A stretch of DNA of 10,165 nucleotides from Limnochordia bacterium (lineage in GTDB: Bacteria; Bacillota; Limnochordia; Darwinibacteriales; B1SED10-159). How positions within the stretch are numbered: position 1 is the first letter of the stretch; every line of letters begins with the position of its first letter. Made by a program: the position numbers and the translations under genes. The stretch spans positions 1 to 10,165 of the forward strand of contig SLOZ01000360.1 of assembly GCA_007132255.1 (NCBI GenBank), written 5' to 3'. The notes under the pieces are model-generated. The model was given only the letters and a program-made list of their open reading frames with translations. It searched no databases and was not told the origin of the DNA. Positions 1 to 6,540 of this stretch are shown piece after piece.

Positions 1-433
1 CAGTTATTACTAGGCCACCACCATAGCGAGCAGCCAGACGGGCAGTGCACTGGCTCCAGCCAGCACCCCAAGACCCTTCTAAACCCTGCTCCTGCAGAAC
101 GTTCTGGAAATCTTCCATGATTGGTTCCCAAGATAAAGGCAAGTCCAAACGGGCATACCAGGCATGAGGGTAATGGGGCTGGACATGGGAAAACCATTGA
201 AAACTCCACTGCAGCCAAAGTTCCTGGGCCTCTTGGAAATCGTCAAAATTCACCGCCGTTACCTGTGCCTCGGGAGCATGATGGCACGCTGTCTTAATGG
301 GCGTCTGGAGAGAAATCCCCAGCGGTTTTAGCTGGGGTGAGAAATCCCATAGTTTTCCTTGATGTGTTAAAAGGTGGGGCCCGCCAGGCAGGGAAGAAGC
401 ATAAAAATGCCGTAAGGTAAAATAGAAATACAT
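1..433 (-). CDS. Y-family DNA polymerase-like protein (ImuB/UmuC/DinB type), N-terminal part, runs off the left edge
   Basis: This frame is open for 144 codons from an ATG at 433 to the window edge, with a GAGGTGG ribosome binding site (439-445) five bases upstream. The protein aligns by eye to the Y-family polymerase N-terminus. FYASS (residues 10-14) sits where FFASVE is expected. LGIS.Q.PIK.A....PEAQV (about 38-57) matches the G-(I/V)-x4-P-x-x-x-A finger segment. GAGWSQCTARLAARYGGG (about 121-138) matches the GIAxNKxxAKxAS segment, and FQEAQ...F.WFS.VQP lies between them. The first catalytic Asp (DMDAFF) appears as Thr6 and the Asp-Glu pair is absent (about PHAWYARLD), so the visible part looks catalytically inactive, as in ImuB of ImuABC mutasomes. 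The LexA boxes and promoter upstream suggest SOS induction. The C-terminal half and any partner genes lie outside the window. ImuB-like is an inference; the Y-family fold is better supported. Confidence 0.72.
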   Translation of the reverse strand, partial: MYFYFTLRHFYASSLPGGPHLLTHQGKLWDFSPQLKPLGISLQTPIKTACHHAPEAQVTAVNFDDFQEAQELWLQWSFQWFSHVQPHYPHAWYARLDLPLSWEPIMEDFQNVLQEQGLEGSWGAGWSQCTARLAARYGGGLVIT

Positions 434-451
434 GTATACCACCTCGAATTG

Positions 452-463
452 GAACATTTGTTC
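452..463 (-). promoter_or_regulatory. LexA (DinR) SOS box 1
   Basis: GAACATTTGTTC is an exact GAAC-N4-GTTC palindrome. On the minus strand, with flanks, it reads AGAACAAATGTTCC and agrees with the Bacillus DinR consensus CGAACRNRYGTTYC except for the first base. It overlaps the predicted transcription start of the polymerase-like gene, so bound LexA would block initiation. Confidence 0.8.
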
Positions 464-470
464 TGTTTTC

Positions 471-499
471 ATTCTAGTATAGAACAAGTGCTCTGTCAA
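471..499 (-). promoter_or_regulatory. Sigma-A-type promoter of the Y-family polymerase-like gene
   Basis: Read on the minus strand there is a perfect -35 TTGACA (494-499), a 17-base spacer and a -10 TAGAAT (471-476, five of six bases). Transcription would start near 464, leaving a leader of about 30 bases before the ATG at 433. One LexA-like box fills the spacer and another covers the predicted start point. That is the expected geometry for a promoter that is strong but tightly repressed. Confidence 0.75.
482..493. promoter_or_regulatory. LexA (DinR) SOS box 2, one core mismatch
   Basis: GAACAAGTGCTC matches GAAC-N4-GTTC except for one base in the right half-site. It lies entirely between the -35 and -10 elements of the minus-strand promoter. 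Its centre is 30 bp from the centre of box 1, close to three helical turns, so two LexA dimers would sit on the same face of the DNA. This spacing supports a genuine second operator. Confidence 0.6.
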
Positions 500-576
500 G
501 AGGGGTATGCATGTTACAAATGATCAAACAGGATGCCGTTACCACTGAAACGATTGGTTCACCTACAGCCTATAAG

Positions 577-582
577 AGGAGG
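577..582 (+). promoter_or_regulatory. Ribosome binding site deciding the amidohydrolase start
   Basis: AGGAGG lies nine bases upstream of a TTG at 592. If the upstream in-frame ATG at 511 were used, this motif would be read as tandem rare AGG AGG arginine codons inside the gene. That is uncommon and argues for initiation at 592. The ATG at 511 has only a weaker GAGG about seven bases upstream. Confidence 0.6.
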
Positions 583-591
583 GTGATTGCC

Positions 592-1641
592 TTGGAAACT
601 AATCTTTTGCTTCGGAATTACACGCCCAAAAGCCAGCTGATTGTGGAGCGGCAGTTCGTATCCGCACCCAGATTTCCCGTTGTGGATGCGCATACCCACT
701 TCGGTCCCATGGCCTTTGGCAAAGACTATCAGGAGGCGTACCAACTGGAGTCAGCTGTCGCTGAATTCCGCGCCATGGGCGTCAAGCATGTGATCAATGC
801 GGATACGATCTGGGGAGAACCCCTACAGCGGCTTTTAGAGTTCCTGCAGCCATACCCGGAATTCTTTACTACGTTCGGCTCTACAGACACCAGCCAGCTT
901 GACCACCCCGAGTTCGAGCGAATGACACTGCGCACGCTGCGGGAAGGCAGCGCCATGGGAATGCGCGGCTTGAAATTTTGGAAAAATATCAGCTTGGGTC
1001 AAAAAGACCTTCAAGGGAAATTCATAGCCATTGACGACCAGCGCCTAAGTCCTATCTGGAATGGTGCTGCCGAGCTTAATTTACCCGTGTTGATTCACAT
1101 TGGCGATCCAGCTGCCTTTTTTGAACCCACGGATCCATGCAACGAGCGCTATGAAGAACTGCAGAACCACCCGGATTGGTCGTTTGCCCATGCTGCGTTT
1201 TTTAGTTTCTCGGAGCTCATGGACCAGCAGGAACGACTGATTGCCACCAACCCCCAGACCACATTCATTGTGGCGCATATGGGATCGTATGGTGAGAATC
1301 TTGGACGCGTTAGTGAATGGCTCAGCCGCTATCCCAACATGTATGTGGATTTAGCGGCTCGCATCAACGAACTGGGTCGACAGCCGTACACTGCCCGCAC
1401 ATTTTTTGAGAAACACCAAGACCGCATTCTTTTTGCCACGGACGCAGCGCCTGGTCATCTCGATCATCTGCACTACTATGAGTTTTTAGAAACCTGGAAT
1501 GAGTTCATCCCGTACTCCTCGGCAGCCGTTCCAGGCCAAGGGCGCTGGCAGATTTATGGCATCGGTTTAAGTGAAGATATTCTACGCAAAGTCTACTACC
1601 AAAACGCCGAAACTCTTCTGGCAAACGGTAAATTCAGCTGA
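592..1641 (+). CDS. Metal-dependent amidohydrolase (TIM-barrel, Amidohydro_2-like)
   Basis: This is a 349-residue hydrolase of the amidohydrolase superfamily; the substrate is not identifiable. Numbering from the TTG at 592: the metal-binding H-x-H is in FPVVDAHTHFG (H34, H36). A strand-end lysine follows in GMRGLKFWK. Barrel histidines lie in PVLIHIGDP (H169) and FIVAHMGS (H229). The conserved barrel-8 Asp is in ILFATDAAPG (D284). This order is typical of the PF04909 group of hydrolases and decarboxylases. I chose TTG 592 over ATG 511 because of the AGGAGG at 577-582 and because related proteins usually begin about 25 residues before the H-x-H motif. If 511 is used, the protein is 376 residues. 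No clear forward promoter is visible. The PhnP-like gene follows after 14 bases, so the two are probably co-transcribed. No signal peptide is seen, so it is presumably cytoplasmic. Confidence 0.85.
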   Translation: METNLLLRNYTPKSQLIVERQFVSAPRFPVVDAHTHFGPMAFGKDYQEAYQLESAVAEFRAMGVKHVINADTIWGEPLQRLLEFLQPYPEFFTTFGSTDTSQLDHPEFERMTLRTLREGSAMGMRGLKFWKNISLGQKDLQGKFIAIDDQRLSPIWNGAAELNLPVLIHIGDPAAFFEPTDPCNERYEELQNHPDWSFAHAAFFSFSELMDQQERLIATNPQTTFIVAHMGSYGENLGRVSEWLSRYPNMYVDLAARINELGRQPYTARTFFEKHQDRILFATDAAPGHLDHLHYYEFLETWNEFIPYSSAAVPGQGRWQIYGIGLSEDILRKVYYQNAETLLANGKFS

Positions 1642-1655
1642 CAGGAGCGACCTTT

Positions 1656-2414
1656 GTGAAAGTAACATTCTTAGGCACGGGCACCTCCCATGGCATTCCC
1701 GTTTTGACATGTGGCTGCCCTGTATGTACCAGTACAAATTCCAAAAACCAGCGGACGCGCTGCTCTATCTGGATTGAAGATGCTGCTACCAGTGTATTAG
1801 TGGATACCGCCCACGAATTTCGCCTGCAGGCTCTGCGAGCCAATATTCAGGATGTGGACGCTGTACTGTACACCCACTGTCATGCGGATCACGTGTTTGG
1901 CTTCGATGATCTGCGGGTGTACAGTCACCATCGTCACAAAGAAATTCCTGTCTACGGCAACCAGCAAACCATCGATGAACTGCATCAAGTGTTCAGCTAT
2001 GCGTTTCGTCAAACCCAGCGCGGAGGGGGCAAACCGCAGGTGCGACCTCGTGTCGTGGAGGCACCATTCAAAGTGGGAACAATGACAATCATCCCCATTC
2101 CAGTCTTCCACGGTATTTTGCCCATCTATGCGTATCGCGTTGGATCGTTTGCCTATGTAACCGACACGAATCGTATCCCTGCGGACTCGCTGGATTGTTT
2201 GCGGGGCGTTGATACGCTTGTGCTCGGTGTTGTGCGCTACGAACCACATTCCACGCACATGCACATCGATATGGCTTTGGAGCTGGTGGAACGGCTGCGG
2301 CCGCGCCGGACATATTTTACCCACATCTCTCATTTGTTGGAGCATGAAGATACCAATGCTCGACTACCTCAAGGTGTTGAAATGGCATATGATGGTCTGA
2401 CAATTGATGTATAA
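1656..2414 (+). CDS. MBL-fold metallohydrolase, PhnP-like
   Basis: This 252-residue metallo-beta-lactamase-fold hydrolase starts at a GTG preceded by AGGAG with eight bases of spacing. The N-terminus MKVTFLGTGTSHGIPV is typical of the PhnP/RNase Z-like branch. The dinuclear metal motif is THCHADH (H74, H76, D78, H79), with further ligands H152, D170 and H223. The Cys19-x-Cys21-x2-Cys24 cluster plus His226, three residues after H223, reproduces the extra structural zinc site of PhnP, the phosphodiesterase that opens ribosyl 1,2-cyclic phosphate in phosphonate breakdown. No phosphonate lyase genes are nearby, so a general cyclic phosphodiesterase role is more likely than C-P lyase function; this is inference. 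It is the second gene of the operon with the amidohydrolase. Confidence 0.88.
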   Translation: MKVTFLGTGTSHGIPVLTCGCPVCTSTNSKNQRTRCSIWIEDAATSVLVDTAHEFRLQALRANIQDVDAVLYTHCHADHVFGFDDLRVYSHHRHKEIPVYGNQQTIDELHQVFSYAFRQTQRGGGKPQVRPRVVEAPFKVGTMTIIPIPVFHGILPIYAYRVGSFAYVTDTNRIPADSLDCLRGVDTLVLGVVRYEPHSTHMHIDMALELVERLRPRRTYFTHISHLLEHEDTNARLPQGVEMAYDGLTIDV

Positions 2415-2462
2415 TTCTTGAATAAATCCTTGGTTACGTCTAGAAAATTTGCGAAAAAAGAG

Positions 2463-2468
2463 TATAAT
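2463..2468 (+). promoter_or_regulatory. -10 box (TATAAT) for the signal peptidase gene
   Basis: A perfect TATAAT lies 45 bases before the signal peptidase ATG, in an A-rich stretch after the PhnP-like gene. At 16-18 base spacing the -35 region reads only TAGAAA/CTAGAA, and there is no TG extension. The -35 is therefore weak, and the promoter call rests on the -10 and its position. It would separate lepB from the upstream operon. Confidence 0.45.
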
Positions 2469-2513
2469 AGATAGAGGAAGTAAGTTTGGTCTGTTTAGGA
2501 GTGATCAAAGCGT

Positions 2514-3071
2514 ATGAAACGAGAAAAGAAAAAAAAGAGCGAGCTGCGCGAGTGGATTGAAACCATTGTGGGATCGGTAGTTTTGGCGGCCTTTCTGATT
2601 ATTTTCGTCGCTCAATCCTTTGTCGTTCAGGGTTCATCCATGAGCCCTACGTTGGAGAATGGCGAGCGGCTTGTGGTGGAGAAGGTCTCTTATCGCTTCT
2701 CCGAACCGGATTATGGAGATATTGTGGTCTTCAAGTTCCCTTACAATCCTCAAGAAGAGTTTATCAAGCGCATCATTGGACTGCCTGGCGATACCATCAT
2801 GATCAGCCGTGGTCAAGTTTACGTCAATGGTGAGTTGATTCCCGAAAACTATATCAGCGAACCGCCACTGATGGGCTTTACACCGCAGGTGGTCCCCGAT
2901 GAGCACTACTTTGTGCTCGGCGATAACCGCAATAACAGTCTTGACAGCCGGGATGGACGTGTGGGATTTGTGCCGAAAGATTTGATTGTCGGCCGAGCCG
3001 TTTGGCGCTATTGGCCGGTGACACAGCTTGAAGTTTTTCGATCATCGGAGATGACGGCTAACGCCCAGTAA
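2514..3071 (+). CDS. lepB: Signal peptidase I (SipS/LepB type)
   Basis: This membrane-bound serine protease cleaves signal peptides from secreted preproteins at the outer face of the membrane. It has 185 residues, close to Bacillus SipS. A very basic cytoplasmic N-terminus (MKREKKKK) is followed by a single transmembrane helix (about 17-36). The catalytic serine is Ser42 in GSSMSPTL and the general-base lysine is Lys85 in FIKRIIGLPGD. The box with GDNRNNSLDSR (136-146) is the third conserved signature. The single N-terminal anchor and small size indicate the Gram-positive type, not the two-helix proteobacterial LepB. The ATG is preceded by TAGGAGTGAT (2496-2505), a slightly long but good ribosome binding site. 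It has its own TATAAT box and a stem-loop directly after the stop, so it is probably monocistronic. Confidence 0.96.
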   Translation: MKREKKKKSELREWIETIVGSVVLAAFLIIFVAQSFVVQGSSMSPTLENGERLVVEKVSYRFSEPDYGDIVVFKFPYNPQEEFIKRIIGLPGDTIMISRGQVYVNGELIPENYISEPPLMGFTPQVVPDEHYFVLGDNRNNSLDSRDGRVGFVPKDLIVGRAVWRYWPVTQLEVFRSSEMTANAQ

Positions 3072-3083
3072 ACGGTCAACGAT

Positions 3084-3126
3084 TGTAACGGAGCTCCCAG
3101 GATTTAGCCAAGGGAGCTCCGTTACA
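3084..3126. terminator. 15-bp perfect stem-loop after lepB, possible terminator without T-tract
   Basis: TGTAACGGAGCTCCC (3084-3098) pairs perfectly with GGGAGCTCCGTTACA (3112-3126) around a 13-base loop. It begins 13 bases after the lepB stop, the usual place for a terminator or 3'-end stabilising hairpin. No run of T follows on either strand, so it is not a textbook intrinsic terminator. Each arm also contains the self-complementary octamer GGAGCTCC, giving two direct copies 13 bases of loop apart plus flanks. A protein-binding site is therefore also possible. Confidence 0.45.
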
Positions 3127-3235
3127 CAGTGAATGAATGGTCTTCAGAGCTGCGGAGAAGCTTGGGCAAAAAAGTCGGAAAAATCCCATAGAAAAATCTA
3201 TGGATATCATAGAAGGAAAATATGAGGTGGTCATT

Positions 3236-4243
3236 GTGGAGCAGACATGGGGGTTGGCGCTATCGGGAGGCGGCATCCGGGCTGCTGTACACATCGGTGT
3301 TCTCCAGGTATTAGAAGACCATGGACTCATGCCTGATTGTATAGCAGGAACCAGCGGCGGGGCCATTGTGGCGGGTCTTTACGCGGCGGGATTGACAGGG
3401 TACCAACTAGAAGAGGTATTTCTTGAGCAGATTCCAGCCAAACGGCGTCTTTTGGATTGGAATTGGCCGGGTCTGTGGCGGCGTCTTTTGGGGAGCAAGC
3501 ACAAAGGGGCAGGATTCCTGCGGGGTGTGGCGCTGGAACAACGTTTGGAGAAATACTTACCCGGTCCCAAGACGCTGGCTCAGTTAGGTGCACTTCAGGC
3601 CAATTCCCGTCAGCGACGGGGCCTAATCATCCATGCTGTGGATCTGCATGACGGCCGTGAAACACTGTTTTGCGATACGCACACAGCAGCAGGTTTGCGC
3701 CGCTGTTCGCAGGGGCTTCATCGCCACTATCGTATCAGCAGCAATTGCACCATTGCCCGTGCCATACGGGCCAGCTGCAGTATTCCCGGCATATTTCTTC
3801 CTCCCACGATCGGCGGTCAACGGTATGTGGATGGTGGTGTCCGGCAGGGCTATCCTTTGGAAGCGCTGTTAGAGGTGGGTGGGGTAACAGCGGCCTTAGG
3901 TGTCCAGTTGGGCTATTCCGGTCAACGCCGAGATAACGGAAAGACATGGGGAATGGCCGATGTGTTAGGGCAATCTTTGGATATCATGATGCTGCATCAA
4001 TATCGCTTGACCAAACGGCAGGAGCGGTGGCCTGGGAGGAAAGGCGTTACACTGCTGCCGCACATCTATGATGTAGGGTTGTTTGATTTGGCGCAGATTC
4101 CAGCCTTGGTTGCGGCCGGTCGGGATTTGATCGCGCGCTATCTGCAGAGTCGGGGCATCACAGCGCACCAGAGTATTCCAACAAAACACCGACTGCTGCT
4201 GCCATCCGTTCCGGGAATGGTCGAGTTCCCCAGTGGATGGTAG
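3236..4243 (+). CDS. Patatin-like phospholipase family protein
   Basis: This is a lipid acyl hydrolase of the patatin/RssA-like family, 335 residues from a GTG at 3236. The oxyanion-hole glycines are in WGLALSGGGIRAA (about 5-17). The nucleophile elbow is AGTSGGA with Ser40. The second member of the Ser-Asp dyad is Asp199 in RYVDGG. I chose the GTG because GAGGTGG (3224-3230) lies five bases before it and because family members begin just ahead of the glycine motif. The in-frame ATGs at 3137 and 3200 have no ribosome binding site and would add a lysine-rich tail unlike the family. There is no signal peptide and no clear membrane segment, so it probably acts at the inner face of the membrane; the substrate is unknown. 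The C-terminal tail after about residue 300 shows no recognised domain. It converges with tex, with 21 bases between the stops. Confidence 0.9.
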   Translation: MEQTWGLALSGGGIRAAVHIGVLQVLEDHGLMPDCIAGTSGGAIVAGLYAAGLTGYQLEEVFLEQIPAKRRLLDWNWPGLWRRLLGSKHKGAGFLRGVALEQRLEKYLPGPKTLAQLGALQANSRQRRGLIIHAVDLHDGRETLFCDTHTAAGLRRCSQGLHRHYRISSNCTIARAIRASCSIPGIFLPPTIGGQRYVDGGVRQGYPLEALLEVGGVTAALGVQLGYSGQRRDNGKTWGMADVLGQSLDIMMLHQYRLTKRQERWPGRKGVTLLPHIYDVGLFDLAQIPALVAAGRDLIARYLQSRGITAHQSIPTKHRLLLPSVPGMVEFPSGW

Positions 4244-4264
4244 CGCAGTCGGTGCTGAGTCAAG

Positions 4265-6418
4265 CTATTCTTTAATTTTCATTGTCAAACTGATGCGCCC
4301 AGTTTTTACCTCTACCGACAAGACCTGGACGGTGACGACATCGCCCACCTGCAGGACATCGGTGGGATGGCGGACATATTGGTCGCGGATCTGTGAAATG
4401 TGGACCAAACCAGCCTTTTTCACTCCGATGTCAACGAAAGCACCGAAATCCACGACATTCTGTACCGTTCCGCGCAGAATGATGCCTGGATGGAGATCTT
4501 CGATGGTCAGGACATCACCGCGAAAGAGCGGTGGCGGCAGTTCTTCACGGGGATCACGACCCGGCTGCGCCAGCGAATCCAGAATGTCTTTCACGGTGGG
4601 TTCCCCGGCATCTAGTTCTGCAGCCAGTGTTTTCACGTTGAGATCCTTGAATTGTTCGCGAAGCTGTTCCAAAGCTTCCTTGTTGGATAGATCGTCCAGA
4701 GTCCGATTCAGGCGGGCCAGGATTTTCTCGGCCAGATCGTAGCTTTCGGGATGGACTGCCGTGTTGTCCAACGGATTATCCCCTTCGCGAATCCGCAAAA
4801 AGCCAGCTGCTTGCTCAAAAGCCTTTGGTCCCAGGCCTTTTACCTTCAACAGCTGCTTGCGGTGTTGAAAAGGCCCGTTGGTCTGCCGATATTCCATGAC
4901 ATTGCGAGCCACCGGAGCACTTAAGCCCGCTACGTACTGCAGCAGCGCTGATGATGCGCTGTTCAATTCCACACCGACGTAGTTTACACAGCTTTCTACC
5001 ACAGCCTGAAGGGTACTGGCTAGTTCCTTCTGGTTGACGTCATGCTGGTATTGGCCGACTCCGATGGATTTGGGATCAATCTTGACCAACTCCGCCAAAG
5101 GATCCTGCACTCGCCGGGCGATGGAGACAGCACCGCGGATGCTTACGTCTAGGTCGGGAAATTCCTGCCGTGCCAAATCCGACGCGGAATAAACAGACGC
5201 TCCAGCTTCATTGACGACCAAATACTGTAGTTTCGGATGGTCCTGAACCAACTCAGCGGCCAGCGTTTCCGTTTCGCGACTGGCAGTTCCGTTACCAATG
5301 GCAATCAGTTCGGCGCCGTGTGCTTTGATGAGTTTGCTTAGTTCACGGATGCTGTCCTGCCAGCGTCCCTGGGGCTGATGGGGATAAATGGTGCTGGTAT
5401 GGAGCAGATCTCCATAGCCATTGACCACCACCACCTTGCAGCCTGTCCGGTAGGCGGGATCGATGCCTAAGATGGTGCGACCCATGACAGGGGGCTGCAT
5501 CAGAAGGCTGCGCAGGTTTTTACCGAAGATGCCAATGGCATGTTCTTCGGCGGTCTCTGTCAGGGCACTGCGCAGCTCCCGCTCCATACTGGGAGCCAAA
5601 AGACGCTGGTAGCCATCACGCAGGGCTTCCTGCAGCCAAAGCAGAGCTGGGGACTTAGGGTTTGTCACAACTCGCCGCTGCAGATAGACCAGCAGCGGCT
5701 CTATGTCCATGAGGAGCTTGACCTTTAGAGCGTCTTCCTGCTCGCCACGGTTAATCGCCAAGACCCGATGGGGAGGCAGTCGTTTCAAGGGCTCCTCATA
5801 GTCGAAGTACATCTGGTATTGATGAACTTCGTTCTCGTCAGCGTTTTTGACTTTTTCTGTGCGGATGACAGCATGATCCCATGTATAACGGCGAACAAAT
5901 TGCCGTAAGCCTGGGTCATCGGTGAAGTGTTCGGCCAAGATATCCAGGGCTCCCTGGCGAGCAGCGGCTGTATCGGGTACTTCTTCAGATAGAAAATCTT
6001 CACAGGCAGCGTCCAAATCCGTGTTATCTTGTTTCAACACTAGGAGAGCCAGTGGCTCAAGACCCTTTTCTTTGGCCATGGAAGCTCGTGTCCGGCGTTT
6101 AGGCCGGAATGGTCGATAGATATCTTCCAGTTCCTGCAGGGTCTTTGCAGCGGCAATGGACGCTGCGATATCCGGCGTTAGTTTGTCTTGTTCCCCAATG
6201 AGGCGCTCCACTTCTTCTTTGCGATTCTGCATCCCTCGCAGATACTGCAGCTGCTCATTGAGATCCCGAAGGACAACTTCATCCATTTCGCCAGTCACTT
6301 CTTTTCGGTAGCGAGCAATGAAGGGAATAGTATTGCCTTCGTCTAACAGGGCAACCGTCTGCTGCACTTTGTTTGGAGACAATGATAATTCGGCGGCCAA
6401 CTGTTGAATGAGATCCAT
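4265..6418 (-). CDS. tex: Tex family RNA-binding transcription accessory protein
   Basis: Tex is a conserved cytoplasmic nucleic-acid-binding protein linked to transcription and tolerance of toxins and stress. The protein is 717 residues. In order it has an N-terminal helical region (IPFIARYRKEVTGEMDE at about 31-47), a YqgF/RNase H-like fold beginning with TILGIDPAYRTGCK (about 315-328), the signatures GNGTASRETE (375-384) and NEAGASVYSAS (403-413), a segment ending DPKSIGVGQYQHDV (448-461), helix-hairpin-helix motifs including VKGLGPKAFEQAAGF (526-540), and a C-terminal S1 domain (about 643-713; RGTVQNVVDFGAFVDIG). I chose ATG 6418 because AAAGGGTGAT precedes it and IQQLAAEL is the usual family start; the reading frame extends to 6553 without any family similarity. 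It diverges from the YigZ gene and has its own promoter (6470-6499). Confidence 0.97.
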   Translation of the reverse strand: MDLIQQLAAELSLSPNKVQQTVALLDEGNTIPFIARYRKEVTGEMDEVVLRDLNEQLQYLRGMQNRKEEVERLIGEQDKLTPDIAASIAAAKTLQELEDIYRPFRPKRRTRASMAKEKGLEPLALLVLKQDNTDLDAACEDFLSEEVPDTAAARQGALDILAEHFTDDPGLRQFVRRYTWDHAVIRTEKVKNADENEVHQYQMYFDYEEPLKRLPPHRVLAINRGEQEDALKVKLLMDIEPLLVYLQRRVVTNPKSPALLWLQEALRDGYQRLLAPSMERELRSALTETAEEHAIGIFGKNLRSLLMQPPVMGRTILGIDPAYRTGCKVVVVNGYGDLLHTSTIYPHQPQGRWQDSIRELSKLIKAHGAELIAIGNGTASRETETLAAELVQDHPKLQYLVVNEAGASVYSASDLARQEFPDLDVSIRGAVSIARRVQDPLAELVKIDPKSIGVGQYQHDVNQKELASTLQAVVESCVNYVGVELNSASSALLQYVAGLSAPVARNVMEYRQTNGPFQHRKQLLKVKGLGPKAFEQAAGFLRIREGDNPLDNTAVHPESYDLAEKILARLNRTLDDLSNKEALEQLREQFKDLNVKTLAAELDAGEPTVKDILDSLAQPGRDPREELPPPLFRGDVLTIEDLHPGIILRGTVQNVVDFGAFVDIGVKKAGLVHISQIRDQYVRHPTDVLQVGDVVTVQVLSVEVKTGRISLTMKIKE

Positions 6419-6469
6419 AGCGATCACCCTTTCTTTTCCAAAATCATGCCCAATCCATCTGCTATGATA

Positions 6470-6499
6470 GTTATACCAGAATGAGCAGGAAGATGTAAA
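6470..6499 (-). promoter_or_regulatory. Probable promoter of tex
   Basis: On the minus strand, TTTACA (6494-6499) is followed by an 18-base spacer and TATAAC (6470-6475). Each hexamer matches the sigma-A consensus at five of six positions. It lies about 50 bases upstream of the tex ATG in the 122-base divergent gap shared with the YigZ gene. I see no comparable pair for the forward direction: TATGAT at 6463-6468 has no good -35. Confidence 0.5.
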
Positions 6500-6540
6500 G
6501 GCTGTGTGGAACAGAGAATGCGGAAGTGAGGTGACAAACC

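Noticed and set aside
434..591. A forward promoter for the amidohydrolase operon
   Set aside because: TAGTAT (475), TATAGA (478) and TATAAG (571) were tested as -10 boxes; none has a -35-like hexamer at 16-18 bases. A promoter must exist but I cannot place it.
1797..2345. 182-codon open frame on the minus strand opposite the PhnP-like gene
   Set aside because: It lies entirely antisense to a gene with clear family motifs, has no ribosome binding site and resembles no known protein. It is a shadow of the real frame.
3137..3235. N-terminal extension of the patatin protein from ATG 3137
   Set aside because: No ribosome binding site is present, the added residues are unlike the family, and a GTG with GAGGTGG lies at the expected family start.
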